Position numbers and translations under genes: made by a program. A stretch of 64,000 nucleotides of DNA from Erythrobacteraceae bacterium Alg239-R51 (GTDB taxonomy: Bacteria; Pseudomonadota; Alphaproteobacteria; Sphingomonadales; Sphingomonadaceae): contig CAMZOI010000001.1 of the NCBI GenBank assembly GCA_947331495.1, forward strand, positions 1,302,001-1,366,000. Reading direction: 5' to 3'. This document shows positions 16,217 through 25,530 of this stretch, piece by piece. The notes beneath the pieces were generated by a model, which had not been told where the DNA came from, ran no database searches, and worked only from the letters and a program-made list of their open reading frames with translations. The number at the start of each line of letters is the position of its first letter. Position 1 is the stretch's first letter.

Positions 16217-18208
16217 ATGAGTCTCGACACTGCGCGCATGGTCCAGATGGCCAATGCCATCAGGGCCCTATCGATGGATGCGGTGCAGGCGGCAAATTCG
16301 GGCCATCCGGGCATGCCGATGGGGATGGCCGATGTGGCGACTGTCCTGTGGCGGGAATATCTGAAGCACGATCCGGCAGCGCCAGGCTGGGCCGACCGGG
16401 ACCGCTTCGTGCTGAGTGCCGGCCATGGCTCGATGCTGATCTACAGCCTGCTGCATCTGTCGGGCTATGCTCATCCCACGATGAACGACATCCGCAACTT
16501 CCGGCAGCTCGGCAGTCCATGTGCGGGTCATCCGGAGAATTTTCTTCTCGACGGCGTGGAATGCACCACCGGTCCTCTGGGCCAGGGTCTCGCGATGGCG
16601 GTGGGCATGGCAATTGCCGAGCGGCACCTGAATACAGTGTACGGTGACGAGTTGGTCGATCACCGAACCTGGGTCGTAGCGGGCGACGGTTGTCTGATGG
16701 AGGGCATCAACCACGAGGCGATCGGCCTGGCGGGCCACCTCAAGCTCGGCCGGATGAACGTTCTGTGGGACGACAACCACATAACGATTGACGGCGGGAC
16801 CGAACTCTCGACGAGCGAGAATATCAAGGCGCGCTACGAAGCGACCGGATGGCATGTCGTTTCATGCGATGGTCACGATTTCGACGATATTCGTAAAGCG
16901 CTCGACGAAGCTGTGGCCAGCGACCGGCCGTCTCTGATCGCGTGCCGCACGGTCATCGGCAAGGGTGCCCCCAACAAGCAAGGAACCAGCGCCACGCACG
17001 GCGCGCCGCTCGGCGATGACGAAATTGCAGCTGCGCGCGAACTCATCGGTTGGGAGGCGGAACCGTTCGAGATTCCCGAACAGGTTCGCTCCGACTGGCG
17101 CGACAGCGCCGAAAACGGGTTGCGGGCGCACCGGGACTGGCAGAACCGGCTTTCGGATCATGGTCAGAGGCAGGATTTCGAGCGGCGCATGGCGGGAGAT
17201 CTGCCCGAAACCTTCAGCCTCGACGACTACATCCGGTCTTTGATCGAGGAACCGCAGAAGGTCGCGACCCGCAAGGCTTCGGAGATGGCGCTGGCTCAGA
17301 TCAACGGTCAGCTTGACGAGACAATTGGCGGCAGTGCGGATCTTACCGGCTCGAACAATACGAAGGCTGGAAATATAACTGCGTTCACGGCGGACGATTA
17401 TGCCGGCCGGTATATCTACTACGGCATCCGCGAATTCGGCATGGCTTCCGCGATGAACGGCATGGCCCTGCATGGCGGGGTGATCCCATATGGCGGCACG
17501 TTCCTGGTCTTCACCGATTACTGCCGCGCAGCCATCCGGCTGTCCGCGCTCCAGGAAGCCCGGGTGATCTACGTGATGACCCATGACAGCATCGGCCTCG
17601 GCGAAGACGGGCCGACGCATCAGCCGATCGAGCATGTCCAGTCGCTGCGGATGATTCCGAACCTGCTGGTCATGCGCCCCGCCGACGCCGTCGAGACTGC
17701 CGAATGCTGGGATATTGCCTTGCGAGAACAGGATCGACCAACGGTTCTCGCTCTAAGCAGGCAGAACTTGCCGCAAGTCCGCACGGATTCCGGCGGAGTT
17801 GGCATGTCGTCGAAAGGTGCCTATCGCCTGAAACAGGCTAGCGAACAGCGGCGCGTTATCCTGATCGCGACGGGTTCGGAAGTGCACCTGGCGCTGGAAT
17901 GTGCCCAGCGGCTCGAAGAGGACGGCATCGGCGCGGACGTGGTTTCGATGGTCTGCACCCAACTGTTCGACGAGCAGGACGAAGGGTACCGGCAAGAGCT
18001 GCTACCAGATGTCGATCCCGACGAAATTCTCCGGGTCAGTATCGAGGCGGGTACGACTTTCGGGTGGGACCGTTACACCATGACCAACGGTCTGCGCATC
18101 GGCATCGATCGCTTCGGCGCCAGCGCACCCGCAGGCGATCTTTTCGAAAAATTCGGTTTCACGGCGGACGCAATCGTTCCACAGATAATCAACAAGTTAA
18201 ACGGTTAA
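16217..18208 (+). CDS. tkt: Transketolase
   Basis: A ThDP enzyme moving two-carbon ketol units in the pentose phosphate pathway. The 663 residues are full length. It begins with MANAIRALSMDAVQAANSGHPG, has the ThDP motif GDGCLMEGINHEA, the substrate histidines in GHGSMLIYSLLH and AGHPEN, and the pyrimidine domain with YYGIREFGMASAMNG. A C-terminal domain starts near residue 530. It is first in a rightward run with gap and pgk (15-25 base gaps), tying pentose phosphates to triose metabolism. No phosphoribulokinase or RuBisCO is present, so this is not visibly a Calvin operon. Confidence 0.97.
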   Translation: MSLDTARMVQMANAIRALSMDAVQAANSGHPGMPMGMADVATVLWREYLKHDPAAPGWADRDRFVLSAGHGSMLIYSLLHLSGYAHPTMNDIRNFRQLGSPCAGHPENFLLDGVECTTGPLGQGLAMAVGMAIAERHLNTVYGDELVDHRTWVVAGDGCLMEGINHEAIGLAGHLKLGRMNVLWDDNHITIDGGTELSTSENIKARYEATGWHVVSCDGHDFDDIRKALDEAVASDRPSLIACRTVIGKGAPNKQGTSATHGAPLGDDEIAAARELIGWEAEPFEIPEQVRSDWRDSAENGLRAHRDWQNRLSDHGQRQDFERRMAGDLPETFSLDDYIRSLIEEPQKVATRKASEMALAQINGQLDETIGGSADLTGSNNTKAGNITAFTADDYAGRYIYYGIREFGMASAMNGMALHGGVIPYGGTFLVFTDYCRAAIRLSALQEARVIYVMTHDSIGLGEDGPTHQPIEHVQSLRMIPNLLVMRPADAVETAECWDIALREQDRPTVLALSRQNLPQVRTDSGGVGMSSKGAYRLKQASEQRRVILIATGSEVHLALECAQRLEEDGIGADVVSMVCTQLFDEQDEGYRQELLPDVDPDEILRVSIEAGTTFGWDRYTMTNGLRIGIDRFGASAPAGDLFEKFGFTADAIVPQIINKLNG

Positions 18209-18223
18209 GCAGGAGTTCTTCGC

Positions 18224-19231
18224 ATGGCGACCAAGGTTGCAATCAACGGTTTCGGACGCATCGGGCGCCTTGTCGCGCGCGCTATTCTCGAGCGCGACGA
18301 CCATGATCTCGATCTCGTGAGCATCAACGATCTCGCCGATACGAAATCCAACGCGCTGCTGTTCCAGTATGACAGCTCGCATGGCCGCTTCCCGGGCAAG
18401 GTCGAAACGGGCGACAAGTCGATTGTCGTCAATGGCAAGGAAATCAAGGTCACCAGCGAACGCGACCCCGGCAACCTTCCGCATGCCAGTCAGGGTATCG
18501 ACATAGTTCTGGAATGCACCGGTTTCTTCCAGAGCCATGAAGCGGCCGAACCGCATCTGAAAGCCGGGGCCAAACGGGTGCTGATTTCCGCCCCGGCAAA
18601 GAACGTCACGGCGACGATCGTCTATGGCGTGAACCACGATACACTGACCAAGGACGACGTGATCGTATCGAACGCAAGCTGCACCACCAACTGCCTTTCT
18701 CCGATGGCCAAGGTTCTGCACGATACCGTGGGTATCGAGCGCGGCTTCATGACCACGATTCACAGCTACACCAACGACCAGCGCATGCTGGACCAGATGC
18801 ATTCCGACATGCGCCGTGCGCGCGGCGGGGCGCAGAACATGATTCCTACCACCACCGGGGCAGCGCGTGCGGTTGGCCTGGTCCTGCCTGAACTCAACGG
18901 CAAACTCGACGGCAGCTCGGTTCGCGTTCCGACGGCCAATGTCAGCCTTGTCGATCTGGTGTTCACTCCCAATCGCGATACGTCGGTCGAGGAATTGAAC
19001 GGTGCGCTCAAGGCTGCTGCCGAAGGCCCGATGAAGGGTGTGCTCGATTATACCGACCAGCCGCTTGTTTCGAGCGATTTCAACCATCATCCGGCCAGCT
19101 CGACGATCGACAGTCTCGAAACCAGCGTCATGGAAGGCAAGCTTGCCCGCGTCGTGAGCTGGTACGACAATGAGTGGGGCTTTTCGAACCGCATGATCGA
19201 CACCGCCGGTGTCATGGCGAAGTTCCTCTAG
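18224..19231 (+). CDS. gap: Glyceraldehyde-3-phosphate dehydrogenase, type I
   Basis: Oxidises glyceraldehyde 3-phosphate to 1,3-bisphosphoglycerate with NAD(P)+. The 335 residues show the Rossmann start VAINGFGRIGRLVAR, the catalytic ASCTTNCL (Cys153), the catalytic-base region HSYTNDQRMLD, and the C-terminal WYDNEWGFSNRM. The Shine-Dalgarno GCAGGAG lies eight bases before ATG. It sits between tkt and pgk in one operon, consistent with substrate channelling to PGK. The residue deciding NAD versus NADP was not resolved by eye. Confidence 0.97.
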   Translation: MATKVAINGFGRIGRLVARAILERDDHDLDLVSINDLADTKSNALLFQYDSSHGRFPGKVETGDKSIVVNGKEIKVTSERDPGNLPHASQGIDIVLECTGFFQSHEAAEPHLKAGAKRVLISAPAKNVTATIVYGVNHDTLTKDDVIVSNASCTTNCLSPMAKVLHDTVGIERGFMTTIHSYTNDQRMLDQMHSDMRRARGGAQNMIPTTTGAARAVGLVLPELNGKLDGSSVRVPTANVSLVDLVFTPNRDTSVEELNGALKAAAEGPMKGVLDYTDQPLVSSDFNHHPASSTIDSLETSVMEGKLARVVSWYDNEWGFSNRMIDTAGVMAKFL

Positions 19232-19256
19232 GCGGAGATTGCCAGCGGAGTAGATT

Positions 19257-20459
19257 GTGGCGAATTTCAAGACCCTTGACGACCTGCCCGCGGACCTCAC
19301 CGGAAAGGTCGCGCTTGTCCGCGTCGATCTGAATCTGCCGATGAAGGATGGATCGGCTACCGATGTCACCCGCGTCGAGGCGGTCAAGCCGACCATTCTG
19401 GAATTGTCCGGCAAGGGTGCCAAGGTCTTGCTCCTTGCCCATTACGGGCGGCCCAAGGGTCAGCGTCATTCGACCTTGTCGACCAGTTTCGTGCAAGGTG
19501 ACGTGGACAAGGTTCTCGGCAAGGAGATCATGTTCATTCCCGAAGTCACGGGTCCGGTCGTGGAACAGTCGATCGGCATTCTCGGCGCTGGCGATGTCGG
19601 CTTGCTCGACAATGTCCGCTTCTGGCCGGGAGAAGAGGGCAACGATCCTGCCTTTGCCCAAGGCATCGCGGCCAATGGCGATTTCTACGTCAATGATGCA
19701 TTTTCCGCCGCACACCGTGCACATGCAAGCACCGAAGGCCTGGCGCACTATCTGCCAGCCTATGCAGGCCGCGCCATGGAAGCCGAACTCAAGGCTTTGG
19801 AAGCTGCGCTGGGCAATCCCGAAACACCTGTTGCCGCGGTTGTGGGGGGGGCCAAGGTATCCACCAAGCTGGACGTTCTTGCCAACCTTGTCGGCAAGGT
19901 CCAGCATCTGATCATCGGCGGGGGGATGGCCAACACCTTCCTCGCTGCAAAGGGCGTCGATGTCGGCAAGTCCCTGTGCGAGCACGATCTTGCCGACACA
20001 GCGCGCCGGATCATGGACGAGGCCAGCCACGCGGGATGCACCGTGCACCTTCCCTACGACGTGGTCGTGGCACAGGAGTTCGCGGCTCATCCGTCGAGCC
20101 TACGCACCTGCAACGTTCACGAAGTCGCAAGGGGCGAGATGATTCTCGATGTCGGCCCATTGGCGGTCGAAGCGTTGGGCGATGTGCTCAAGACCTGCCG
20201 CACGCTGGTGTGGAACGGGCCGCTCGGTGCGTTCGAGACCGAGCCGTTCGATGCAGCCACGGTTGCGTTGGCAAAAACTGCCGCTGCCCTCACCCAGGAT
20301 GGTTCGCTCATCTCGGTCGCGGGAGGAGGCGATACCGTGGCCGCATTGGCCCATGCGGGCGTGAAGGACGATTTCACTTTCGTCTCGACTGCGGGCGGGG
20401 CCTTCCTTGAATGGATGGAAGGAAAGCAATTGCCGGGTGTCGCAGCTTTGAAGGCCTAA
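19257..20459 (+). CDS. pgk: Phosphoglycerate kinase
   Basis: Transfers phosphate between 1,3-bisphosphoglycerate and ADP. The 400 residues begin with GTG. Motifs are [13 protein letters not shown] (substrate arginine and Asp region), [37 protein letters not shown], and the nucleotide-binding [21 protein letters not shown] in place of the more common SHLGRP is seen in sphingomonads. The stop overlaps the convergent flavodoxin gene's stop by a few bases. Third gene of tkt-gap-pgk. Confidence 0.96.
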   Translation: MANFKTLDDLPADLTGKVALVRVDLNLPMKDGSATDVTRVEAVKPTILELSGKGAKVLLLAHYGRPKGQRHSTLSTSFVQGDVDKVLGKEIMFIPEVTGPVVEQSIGILGAGDVGLLDNVRFWPGEEGNDPAFAQGIAANGDFYVNDAFSAAHRAHASTEGLAHYLPAYAGRAMEAELKALEAALGNPETPVAAVVGGAKVSTKLDVLANLVGKVQHLIIGGGMANTFLAAKGVDVGKSLCEHDLADTARRIMDEASHAGCTVHLPYDVVVAQEFAAHPSSLRTCNVHEVARGEMILDVGPLAVEALGDVLKTCRTLVWNGPLGAFETEPFDAATVALAKTAAALTQDGSLISVAGGGDTVAALAHAGVKDDFTFVSTAGGAFLEWMEGKQLPGVAALKA

Positions 20460-21214
20460 CGGTATTCAGGGTTCGGCGCATCGAAGCGGTGGCCTTCCTT
20501 CCACGAGTCGACCGAATTGCCGTGACATGGAATGCCGCCAGCGTCCTTCAGCATACGTGCCATGTGCATCAGGTTCCAGGCCATGAATGTCGTATTGCGG
20601 CGGGTGAAATCATTGTCGAACCCGACATAGCCTTCGCCATCTTCCCTGGCATCGCCATAGCTCGGACCCGGTCCAGCTTCGCCGATCCAGCCGGCGTCGG
20701 CCTGCGGAGGGATGGTGTACCCGATATGCTGAAGGGAATAGAGTACGCTCATCCCGACATGCTTGATGCCGTCTTCATTCCCGGTGACGATGCATCCGCC
20801 AACTTTGCCGTAGAATACGTATTGACCCTTGTCGTTCGTCTGGCCCGAATGCGCGTAAAGTCTCTCGATCAAGCGGCTGCAAACGCTGGACTTCTGGCCA
20901 AGCCAGATCGGCGTTCCTAAAATGAGAATGTCGGCTGCCCGGACCTTTTCCCAGACCCGGGGCCAATCGTCGCTCTCGGCACCGTGCTCGGTCATGTCCG
21001 GATAAACGCCCGGGGCAATCTCGTGATCGACCAGCCGTACCGTGTCGAGAGAGATATCGTTCTTGACCAGAATGGCTTCGGCGACGCCCAGCAGTTTGTC
21101 GGTATGCGAACCTTCGGGCGAACGCTTGAGCGTACAGTTGATTGCGAGCGCTTTGAGGTCCGAGAAGTCGGTATGATTTTCATCGCAGAGCTTCTGCTGG
21201 GTCTCGTCGAGCAT
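20456..21214 (-). CDS. Flavodoxin/NADPH-dependent FMN reductase-like protein
   Basis: A 252-residue protein, starting at the ATG six bases after AAGGAG; a longer in-frame version exists upstream but lacks such a site. The fold pattern is flavodoxin-like: [18 protein letters not shown] for FMN-phosphate binding, then [17 protein letters not shown] for the isoalloxazine side, and [12 protein letters not shown]. The family covers multimeric flavodoxin WrbA-like reductases. The substrate is unknown. It lies inside the glycolytic cluster but in the opposite direction, convergent with pgk and divergent from fba. Confidence 0.85.
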   Translation of the reverse strand: MLDETQQKLCDENHTDFSDLKALAINCTLKRSPEGSHTDKLLGVAEAILVKNDISLDTVRLVDHEIAPGVYPDMTEHGAESDDWPRVWEKVRAADILILGTPIWLGQKSSVCSRLIERLYAHSGQTNDKGQYVFYGKVGGCIVTGNEDGIKHVGMSVLYSLQHIGYTIPPQADAGWIGEAGPGPSYGDAREDGEGYVGFDNDFTRRNTTFMAWNLMHMARMLKDAGGIPCHGNSVDSWKEGHRFDAPNPEYR

Positions 21215-21337
21215 GTCTTCTCCTTGCCGCCCAACTGATACGAACCAGCGCAATATAAGTTCAACGGCCCGGTTGCCGGTGTGAAATCACAGCGTTATGG
21301 CCGATCGCGCAAGATTGCAGACAGTTAGGGATTCTCA

Positions 21338-22225
21338 ATGACTTTCGACGAAATGAAGGCCCGCATCGCCACCGGTGAGGGTTTTGTCGCGGCTCTGGAC
21401 CAGTCGGGCGGATCGACGCCCAAGGCACTGCGCGGATACGGCGTGGAAGACGATACCTGGGGGGACGAGGACGAGATGTTCGCGATGATCCACGAGATGC
21501 GCGAACGGATCATCGAGAGTCCGTGTTTCGGCAACGGGAAGGTCATCGGCGCGATCCTGTTCGAGAAGACCATGGACGGCAAAAGCGGCGGAAAGGATGT
21601 TCCTACGCGTTTGCAGGAGCGCGGCATCGTGCCGTTTCTCAAGGTCGACAAGGGTCTCGAGGACGAACGCGACGGTGCGCAATTGATGAAACCCAACCCG
21701 AACCTTGAACGCATGTGCGAACGTGCTCGGGAACTGGGCGTGTTCGGCACCAAGATGCGTTCGGTGATCAAGTCGAACAACCCTGTGGGTATCAAGGAAA
21801 CGGTTCGTCAGCAATTCGCCGAGGGGGCCCGTATCCTGTCCTGCGGCCTGATGCCGATCCTCGAGCCCGAATACGACATTACTGCCTCCGATCGGGCAGA
21901 AGGCGAAAAGACCATGCTCACGGCAATCGAGGAAGGTCTCGAAGCATTGCCGGATGGCCAGCAAGTGATGCTCAAGCTCTCGCTTCCCAAGGAAGCTGGG
22001 CTTTATGGCGGTTTGACGAACCACCCCAAGGTCTTGCGCGTCGTCGCGCTGTCGGGTGGGTATTCGACCGACGAGGCCTGCCGCGAGCTGGCGAAGAACC
22101 CGGGCATGATCGCCAGCTTCAGTCGCGGCCTTCTGCAGGACCTGCGCCGCGAACAGAGCGACGAGGAGTTCGACCGCACGCTGTCCGGGGCGATCGATCA
22201 GATCCACGCCGCTAGCATGAGCTGA
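21338..22225 (+). CDS. fba: Fructose-bisphosphate aldolase, class I
   Basis: Cleaves fructose 1,6-bisphosphate by Schiff-base chemistry without a metal. At 295 residues it belongs to the shorter bacterial class I aldolases. Typical segments are ALDQSGGSTPKAL, ILFEKTMDG, PFLKVDKGL, LEPEYDI and the probable Schiff-base MLKLSLPKEAG (Lys213), then VVALSGGYSTDEAC. It follows the tkt-gap-pgk block with a reversed flavodoxin gene between, and probably has its own promoter in 21215-21337. Convergent with a lipoprotein gene two bases away. Confidence 0.95.
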   Translation: MTFDEMKARIATGEGFVAALDQSGGSTPKALRGYGVEDDTWGDEDEMFAMIHEMRERIIESPCFGNGKVIGAILFEKTMDGKSGGKDVPTRLQERGIVPFLKVDKGLEDERDGAQLMKPNPNLERMCERARELGVFGTKMRSVIKSNNPVGIKETVRQQFAEGARILSCGLMPILEPEYDITASDRAEGEKTMLTAIEEGLEALPDGQQVMLKLSLPKEAGLYGGLTNHPKVLRVVALSGGYSTDEACRELAKNPGMIASFSRGLLQDLRREQSDEEFDRTLSGAIDQIHAASMS

Positions 22226-22227
22226 AC

Positions 22228-22617
22228 TCAGCCGGCTTCGTAAACGAAGCGATATTCACTAGGCAGGGTCGGACGGTCGGCGCTCTTCTCGGGAGTTGCC
22301 GAAACCAGTACGATCGTCCGGCCCGGCGCATCGTAAGGCTTGCCCAGAGTCATGGAGACGTTCTGTTTCCAGTGGGTCGCGGTAATTCGGGTGGATACGG
22401 TCAGTTCGCCTGCCTGAACGCATTGCACGTTCGCTGGACAGCGACTGTCTTCGACGACGGTCATGGGGGTGAGAACGATGTCGCCCAACCATACCGGTTC
22501 GCCCAAGGCTACAGCCGTACCTTGCGCCGCCGCTTCCCGGCCTACCATCGGCGTGTCGGGAATAATCGCACAAGCGGCAAGAACGAAGAACAGGGATAGG
22601 CTGAATAGTTGTTTCAT
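22228..22617 (-). CDS. Small putative lipoprotein
   Basis: A 129-residue protein with a lipoprotein signal (MKQLFSLSLFFVLAAC; lipobox Cys16), so probably anchored in the envelope. The mature part is a beta-rich domain of about 110 residues containing a Cys pair in SRCPANVQCVQAG. I do not recognise the domain with confidence. It is monocistronic, convergent with fba and divergent from thiE. Function unknown. Confidence 0.8.
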   Translation of the reverse strand: MKQLFSLSLFFVLAACAIIPDTPMVGREAAAQGTAVALGEPVWLGDIVLTPMTVVEDSRCPANVQCVQAGELTVSTRITATHWKQNVSMTLGKPYDAPGRTIVLVSATPEKSADRPTLPSEYRFVYEAG

Positions 22618-22696
22618 TCATGCGATGTAGAGCCTGATCGGCTTTCGCAAATCTGAATGTCGACGAACGCCGGACATGCGGATACACACCGCGCCG

Positions 22697-23320
22697 ATGA
22701 CCGATTGCCAGCTATATCTTATCTCGCCGCTCGACGTTTCGGGCGACTTTCCCGGGCGGCTGGAACGCGCGATCGAGGCCCAAGCCGGGCTCGTGACTGC
22801 GTTTCAGTTTCGCGTGAAGAATGTGGACCAGCATGAAGCGACGGCGCTCGCCGAGCCGTTGCAGGCCATTTGCGCCGCGCGGGATGTCGCCTTCATCGTT
22901 AACGACGATGTCGCGCTGGCGAAGCGTTTGAAAGCCGACGGCGTCCATCTCGGGCAGGGGGATGGGGACCCCGAGGATGCCCGGGACGAGCTTGGCCGCG
23001 GAGCGCAGATCGGCGTAACCTGTCACGCGTCGAAACATCTCGCCATGGAAGCCGGTGAAGCCGGTGCCGATTACGTCGCTTTCGGCAGCTTCTTCGACAG
23101 TGACACCAAGCCTAGCACCCACCGGCCCGAGACGGACCTTCTTGAATGGTGGAGCAAACTGTTCGAGATACCGTGCGTTGCGATCGGTGGAATAACGCCG
23201 GAAAACTGCCTGCCTCTTGTGCGTGCAGGAGCTGATTTTCTCGCGGTATCGGGGGCGATATGGGCAAACGACGAGGCCGCCGCGGTAAAAGCCTTCGCAA
23301 GGGAAATTCGCGCCGCCTAA
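22697..23320 (+). CDS. thiE: Thiamine phosphate synthase
   Basis: Joins HMP-PP and thiazole phosphate to make thiamine phosphate. The 207-residue TIM barrel shows QFRVKN, IVNDDVALAKRLKADGVHLGQ, GVTCHAS, DYVAFGSFFDSDTK and VAIGGITPENC, matching the family's phosphate- and pyrimidine-binding loops (the usual QLRxK is QFRVK). An in-frame ATG at 22676 would add seven residues. No TPP riboswitch fits in the short spacer upstream, and no other thi gene is adjacent. Confidence 0.9.
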   Translation: MTDCQLYLISPLDVSGDFPGRLERAIEAQAGLVTAFQFRVKNVDQHEATALAEPLQAICAARDVAFIVNDDVALAKRLKADGVHLGQGDGDPEDARDELGRGAQIGVTCHASKHLAMEAGEAGADYVAFGSFFDSDTKPSTHRPETDLLEWWSKLFEIPCVAIGGITPENCLPLVRAGADFLAVSGAIWANDEAAAVKAFAREIRAA

Positions 23321-23394
23321 GCCGATCGCCAAGGCTTCCTGAACGCAAAATTGAGGCAGGTGATTTTCCAGGCGCATGAGGCTAGGGTTGGCGA

Positions 23395-24084
23395 ATGAAC
23401 ATCGTCGACCGCCTCCTTACGATCATTATAACCGCTACGCTAACCAGCGCCGTCTGGATCGTGGTTGGCGGCAGCCTGATCGAAAATGCCACCAGTGACA
23501 GCCAACGCGAGGCGACGCGGCCGGCCGAGGCGGCACCGAGCCCCAGCCCGCCGCCAATAGGCTCCGCTCCGGATCTGCGCGAGACCGATGCGCCGGATGC
23601 CGGCGCGCTCGATACGAGGGTTGCGTCCGCGCCTCCGGTGGGCGCCACGCGCGAACTCATGGTCCCGGTCCTTAACGTCCGGCCATCGGACCTGACGGAT
23701 ACTTTCAGCGATTCCCGCGCAGGCGGACTGCGCCTGCACGAGGCAATCGACATCATGGCGCCGACCGGTACCAGCGTGGTCGCTGCCGCGTCCGGCACGA
23801 TCGAGAGACTGTTTCGGTCGGATGCCGGCGGCAACACCATCTATGTGCGATCGAGCGACGGCGAAACGATCTACTATTATGCCCATCTCGATGAGTACGC
23901 GAAAGGGTTGAGAGAAGGGCAGCGAATTCGTCGCGGGCAGCGGCTGGGAACCGTGGGCAGCACTGGCAACGCATCCGTGGATGCCCCGCATTTGCACTTC
24001 GCGATCCTTCAGACGACCAAGGATGCCGAATGGTGGGAGCCCGCCAACGCGATCAATCCCTATCCGATGCTCACCGGCGAATGA
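23395..24084 (+). CDS. M23-family (LytM) peptidase-like protein
   Basis: A 229-residue envelope protein: an N-terminal membrane anchor or signal (about residues 8-30), a Pro/Ala/Ser-rich linker (30-85) and a C-terminal LytM domain. The domain has HEAIDIMAPTGT, matching the zinc-binding HxxxD, and APHLHFAI for the HxH pair, so the metal site looks intact. Such enzymes cut peptidoglycan cross-links or activate amidases. It ends one base before the stop of a convergent gene. Specificity is unknown. Confidence 0.88.
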   Translation: MNIVDRLLTIIITATLTSAVWIVVGGSLIENATSDSQREATRPAEAAPSPSPPPIGSAPDLRETDAPDAGALDTRVASAPPVGATRELMVPVLNVRPSDLTDTFSDSRAGGLRLHEAIDIMAPTGTSVVAAASGTIERLFRSDAGGNTIYVRSSDGETIYYYAHLDEYAKGLREGQRIRRGQRLGTVGSTGNASVDAPHLHFAILQTTKDAEWWEPANAINPYPMLTGE

Positions 24085-24462
24085 TCATCTCTTCAGTGGC
24101 CCCGTGCGGTGGCAGCGCAACCGGCCGAGCCTTCCTTCCCGGTCAACCTGCTGCAGCATCCCGGATCCCAGGCGCATGAGCTGCATGTTCTTCATGGGTC
24201 CTCTGGTGAAAGTGACAAGCTTTCCTTTCATCAGGTAAGTTCCGCCACCATTGGCGGTGCGATAGGTCGAACCGCCGGTAACGGAAAAGCCCTTGCCGGT
24301 CTGTTCTATCCATGCGCCGCCCGCCGCATCGCCGGGAAGAGCGCAGACATATTCGCCCGGCGGCAGAAGTTCGAGCCGACCCTGCGTATGGGCAGGGGTC
24401 GATAAAACAGCGGTCACCGCAGCGCCAAGGGCCAGTATGGAATTGAGGTATTTCATAGGCAT
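24085..24462 (-). CDS. Small secreted protein of unknown function
   Basis: A 125-residue protein (123 if the second ATG is used) with a signal peptide MKYLNSILALGAAVTAVLS and likely cleavage after THA/HTQ. The mature portion is small and basic with glycine-rich turns (TGGSTYRTANGGGTYLMKG), suggesting a beta-barrel-like periplasmic domain. A much longer reading frame continues upstream through efp on the other strand and is not real. No family recognised. Divergent from efp by 138 bases. Confidence 0.7.
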   Translation of the reverse strand: MPMKYLNSILALGAAVTAVLSTPAHTQGRLELLPPGEYVCALPGDAAGGAWIEQTGKGFSVTGGSTYRTANGGGTYLMKGKLVTFTRGPMKNMQLMRLGSGMLQQVDREGRLGRLRCHRTGPLKR

Positions 24463-24552
24463 CACCGAACTTCGATATAACATCAGAGCCTGCAAATTTC
24501 CACTCTCCTTGCCCCGGCCACCTTGCTCGTCTAAGGCGCGCCGCACGATGTC

Positions 24553-24578
24553 CTGCGCCCTGCGCAGACCAGCTTTTT
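24553..24578 (+). terminator. Hairpin plus T-run in the efp leader
   Basis: CTGCGC-CCT-GCGCAG is a perfect six-base stem with a three-base loop, followed after six bases by TTTTT, 23 bases before the efp start. It could end upstream transcription, act as an attenuator, or be incidental. The rest of 24463-24600 shows nothing else I can support. Confidence 0.35.
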
Positions 24579-24600
24579 GAAAGTCGAAGGGTTCTTTCCC

Positions 24601-25164
24601 ATGAAAATCAGTGGCGTGGACATTCGTCCGGGCAATATCATCGAATATGAAGGCGGCATCTGGAAGGTCGCGAAGATTCAGCACACCCAGCCTGGAAAAG
24701 GCGGGGCCTACATGCAGGTCGAGATGAAGAACCTGCAGGATGGCCGCAAGACGAATGTTCGCTTCCGTAGTGCCGATACGGTCGAAAAAGTCCGGCTCGA
24801 CACGCAGGACTATCAGTTCCTTTACGAAGATGGCGAGATGCTGGTGTTCATGGACCAGGATACGTTCGAACAGATCACCCTGCCATCCGACCTGCTGGGC
24901 GATGCGCGTCCGTTTCTTCAGGACGGCATGCTGGTGAAACTGGAACTGTGGGAAGAAAAACCGATCTCGGTCGAACTTCCGCCACAGATCGAAGCGGAAA
25001 TCGTTGAAGCCGATGCGGTTGTGAAGGGCCAGACAGCTTCTTCGAGCTACAAGCCCGCCGTGCTGGACAATGGCGTGCGCATCATGGTCCCCCCGCATAT
25101 CGAAAGCGGCACGCGGATCGTGGTCGATGTCTACGATCAGTCCTATGTCGGGAAGGCCGGATAA
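24601..25164 (+). CDS. efp: Elongation factor P
   Basis: Ribosome-bound factor that relieves stalling at polyproline stretches. From the ATG at 24601 it is 187 residues; a TTG eight codons earlier is open but gives a non-family N-terminus. Domain I carries [12 protein letters not shown], with the loop lysine at about 33 that is lysylated by EpmA in many proteobacteria. Domains II and III follow ([34 protein letters not shown]). The tail ends in VGKAG. A 116-residue unknown gene follows five bases later, then suhB, forming a likely operon. Confidence 0.96.
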   Translation: MKISGVDIRPGNIIEYEGGIWKVAKIQHTQPGKGGAYMQVEMKNLQDGRKTNVRFRSADTVEKVRLDTQDYQFLYEDGEMLVFMDQDTFEQITLPSDLLGDARPFLQDGMLVKLELWEEKPISVELPPQIEAEIVEADAVVKGQTASSSYKPAVLDNGVRIMVPPHIESGTRIVVDVYDQSYVGKAG

Positions 25165-25169
25165 GGATT

Positions 25170-25520
25170 GTGGGCAGGTCAATCGCCAGCCGGTTCGAGA
25201 ATGTCGACATCGAGAAAAGCGTGCTGCGCGCGGTTATTATCAACGATGACGAGCTGACGCTGGAGATGGATTTCTGCCTCAATGAGGCACATTCCGAATA
25301 CGAGGCTCCGGGCGAGGATGACGATCGCTGCTTTCACCCGGGATTGATCAAGTTCGCCGGGATTTCAAAACTGGCCCTCGACCGGGCCGAGCATCCCACT
25401 GGTTCCAGTCGCAGGTTCGCGATCCAGTCCTTCAGCATCGACGGCACGAAGTTCGCCATGTCGTGCGACTGGGGTACCATCAATTTGCAGGCTCGCTCGA
25501 TCCGCGTCCTGACCGAATAA
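25170..25520 (+). CDS. Unknown protein between efp and suhB
   Basis: A 116-residue acidic cytoplasmic protein starting with GTG behind AAGGA. It has alternating beta-type segments (VLRAVIINDDELTLEMDFCL, FAIQSFSIDGTKFAMSCDW) and no signal or membrane helix. I do not recognise a family. The spacing of 5 bases from efp and 10 to suhB suggests co-transcription. Later in-frame ATG codons exist, so the N-terminus is uncertain. Confidence 0.65.
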   Translation: MGRSIASRFENVDIEKSVLRAVIINDDELTLEMDFCLNEAHSEYEAPGEDDDRCFHPGLIKFAGISKLALDRAEHPTGSSRRFAIQSFSIDGTKFAMSCDWGTINLQARSIRVLTE

Positions 25521-25530
25521 GAGAGTTCTG

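Noticed and set aside
16217-22225. Calvin cycle operon
   Set aside because: tkt, gap, pgk and an aldolase are present, but no phosphoribulokinase or RuBisCO gene is in the window, so ordinary central carbon metabolism is the simpler reading.
22618-22696. TPP riboswitch upstream of thiE
   Set aside because: The spacer is too short and lacks the conserved riboswitch core.
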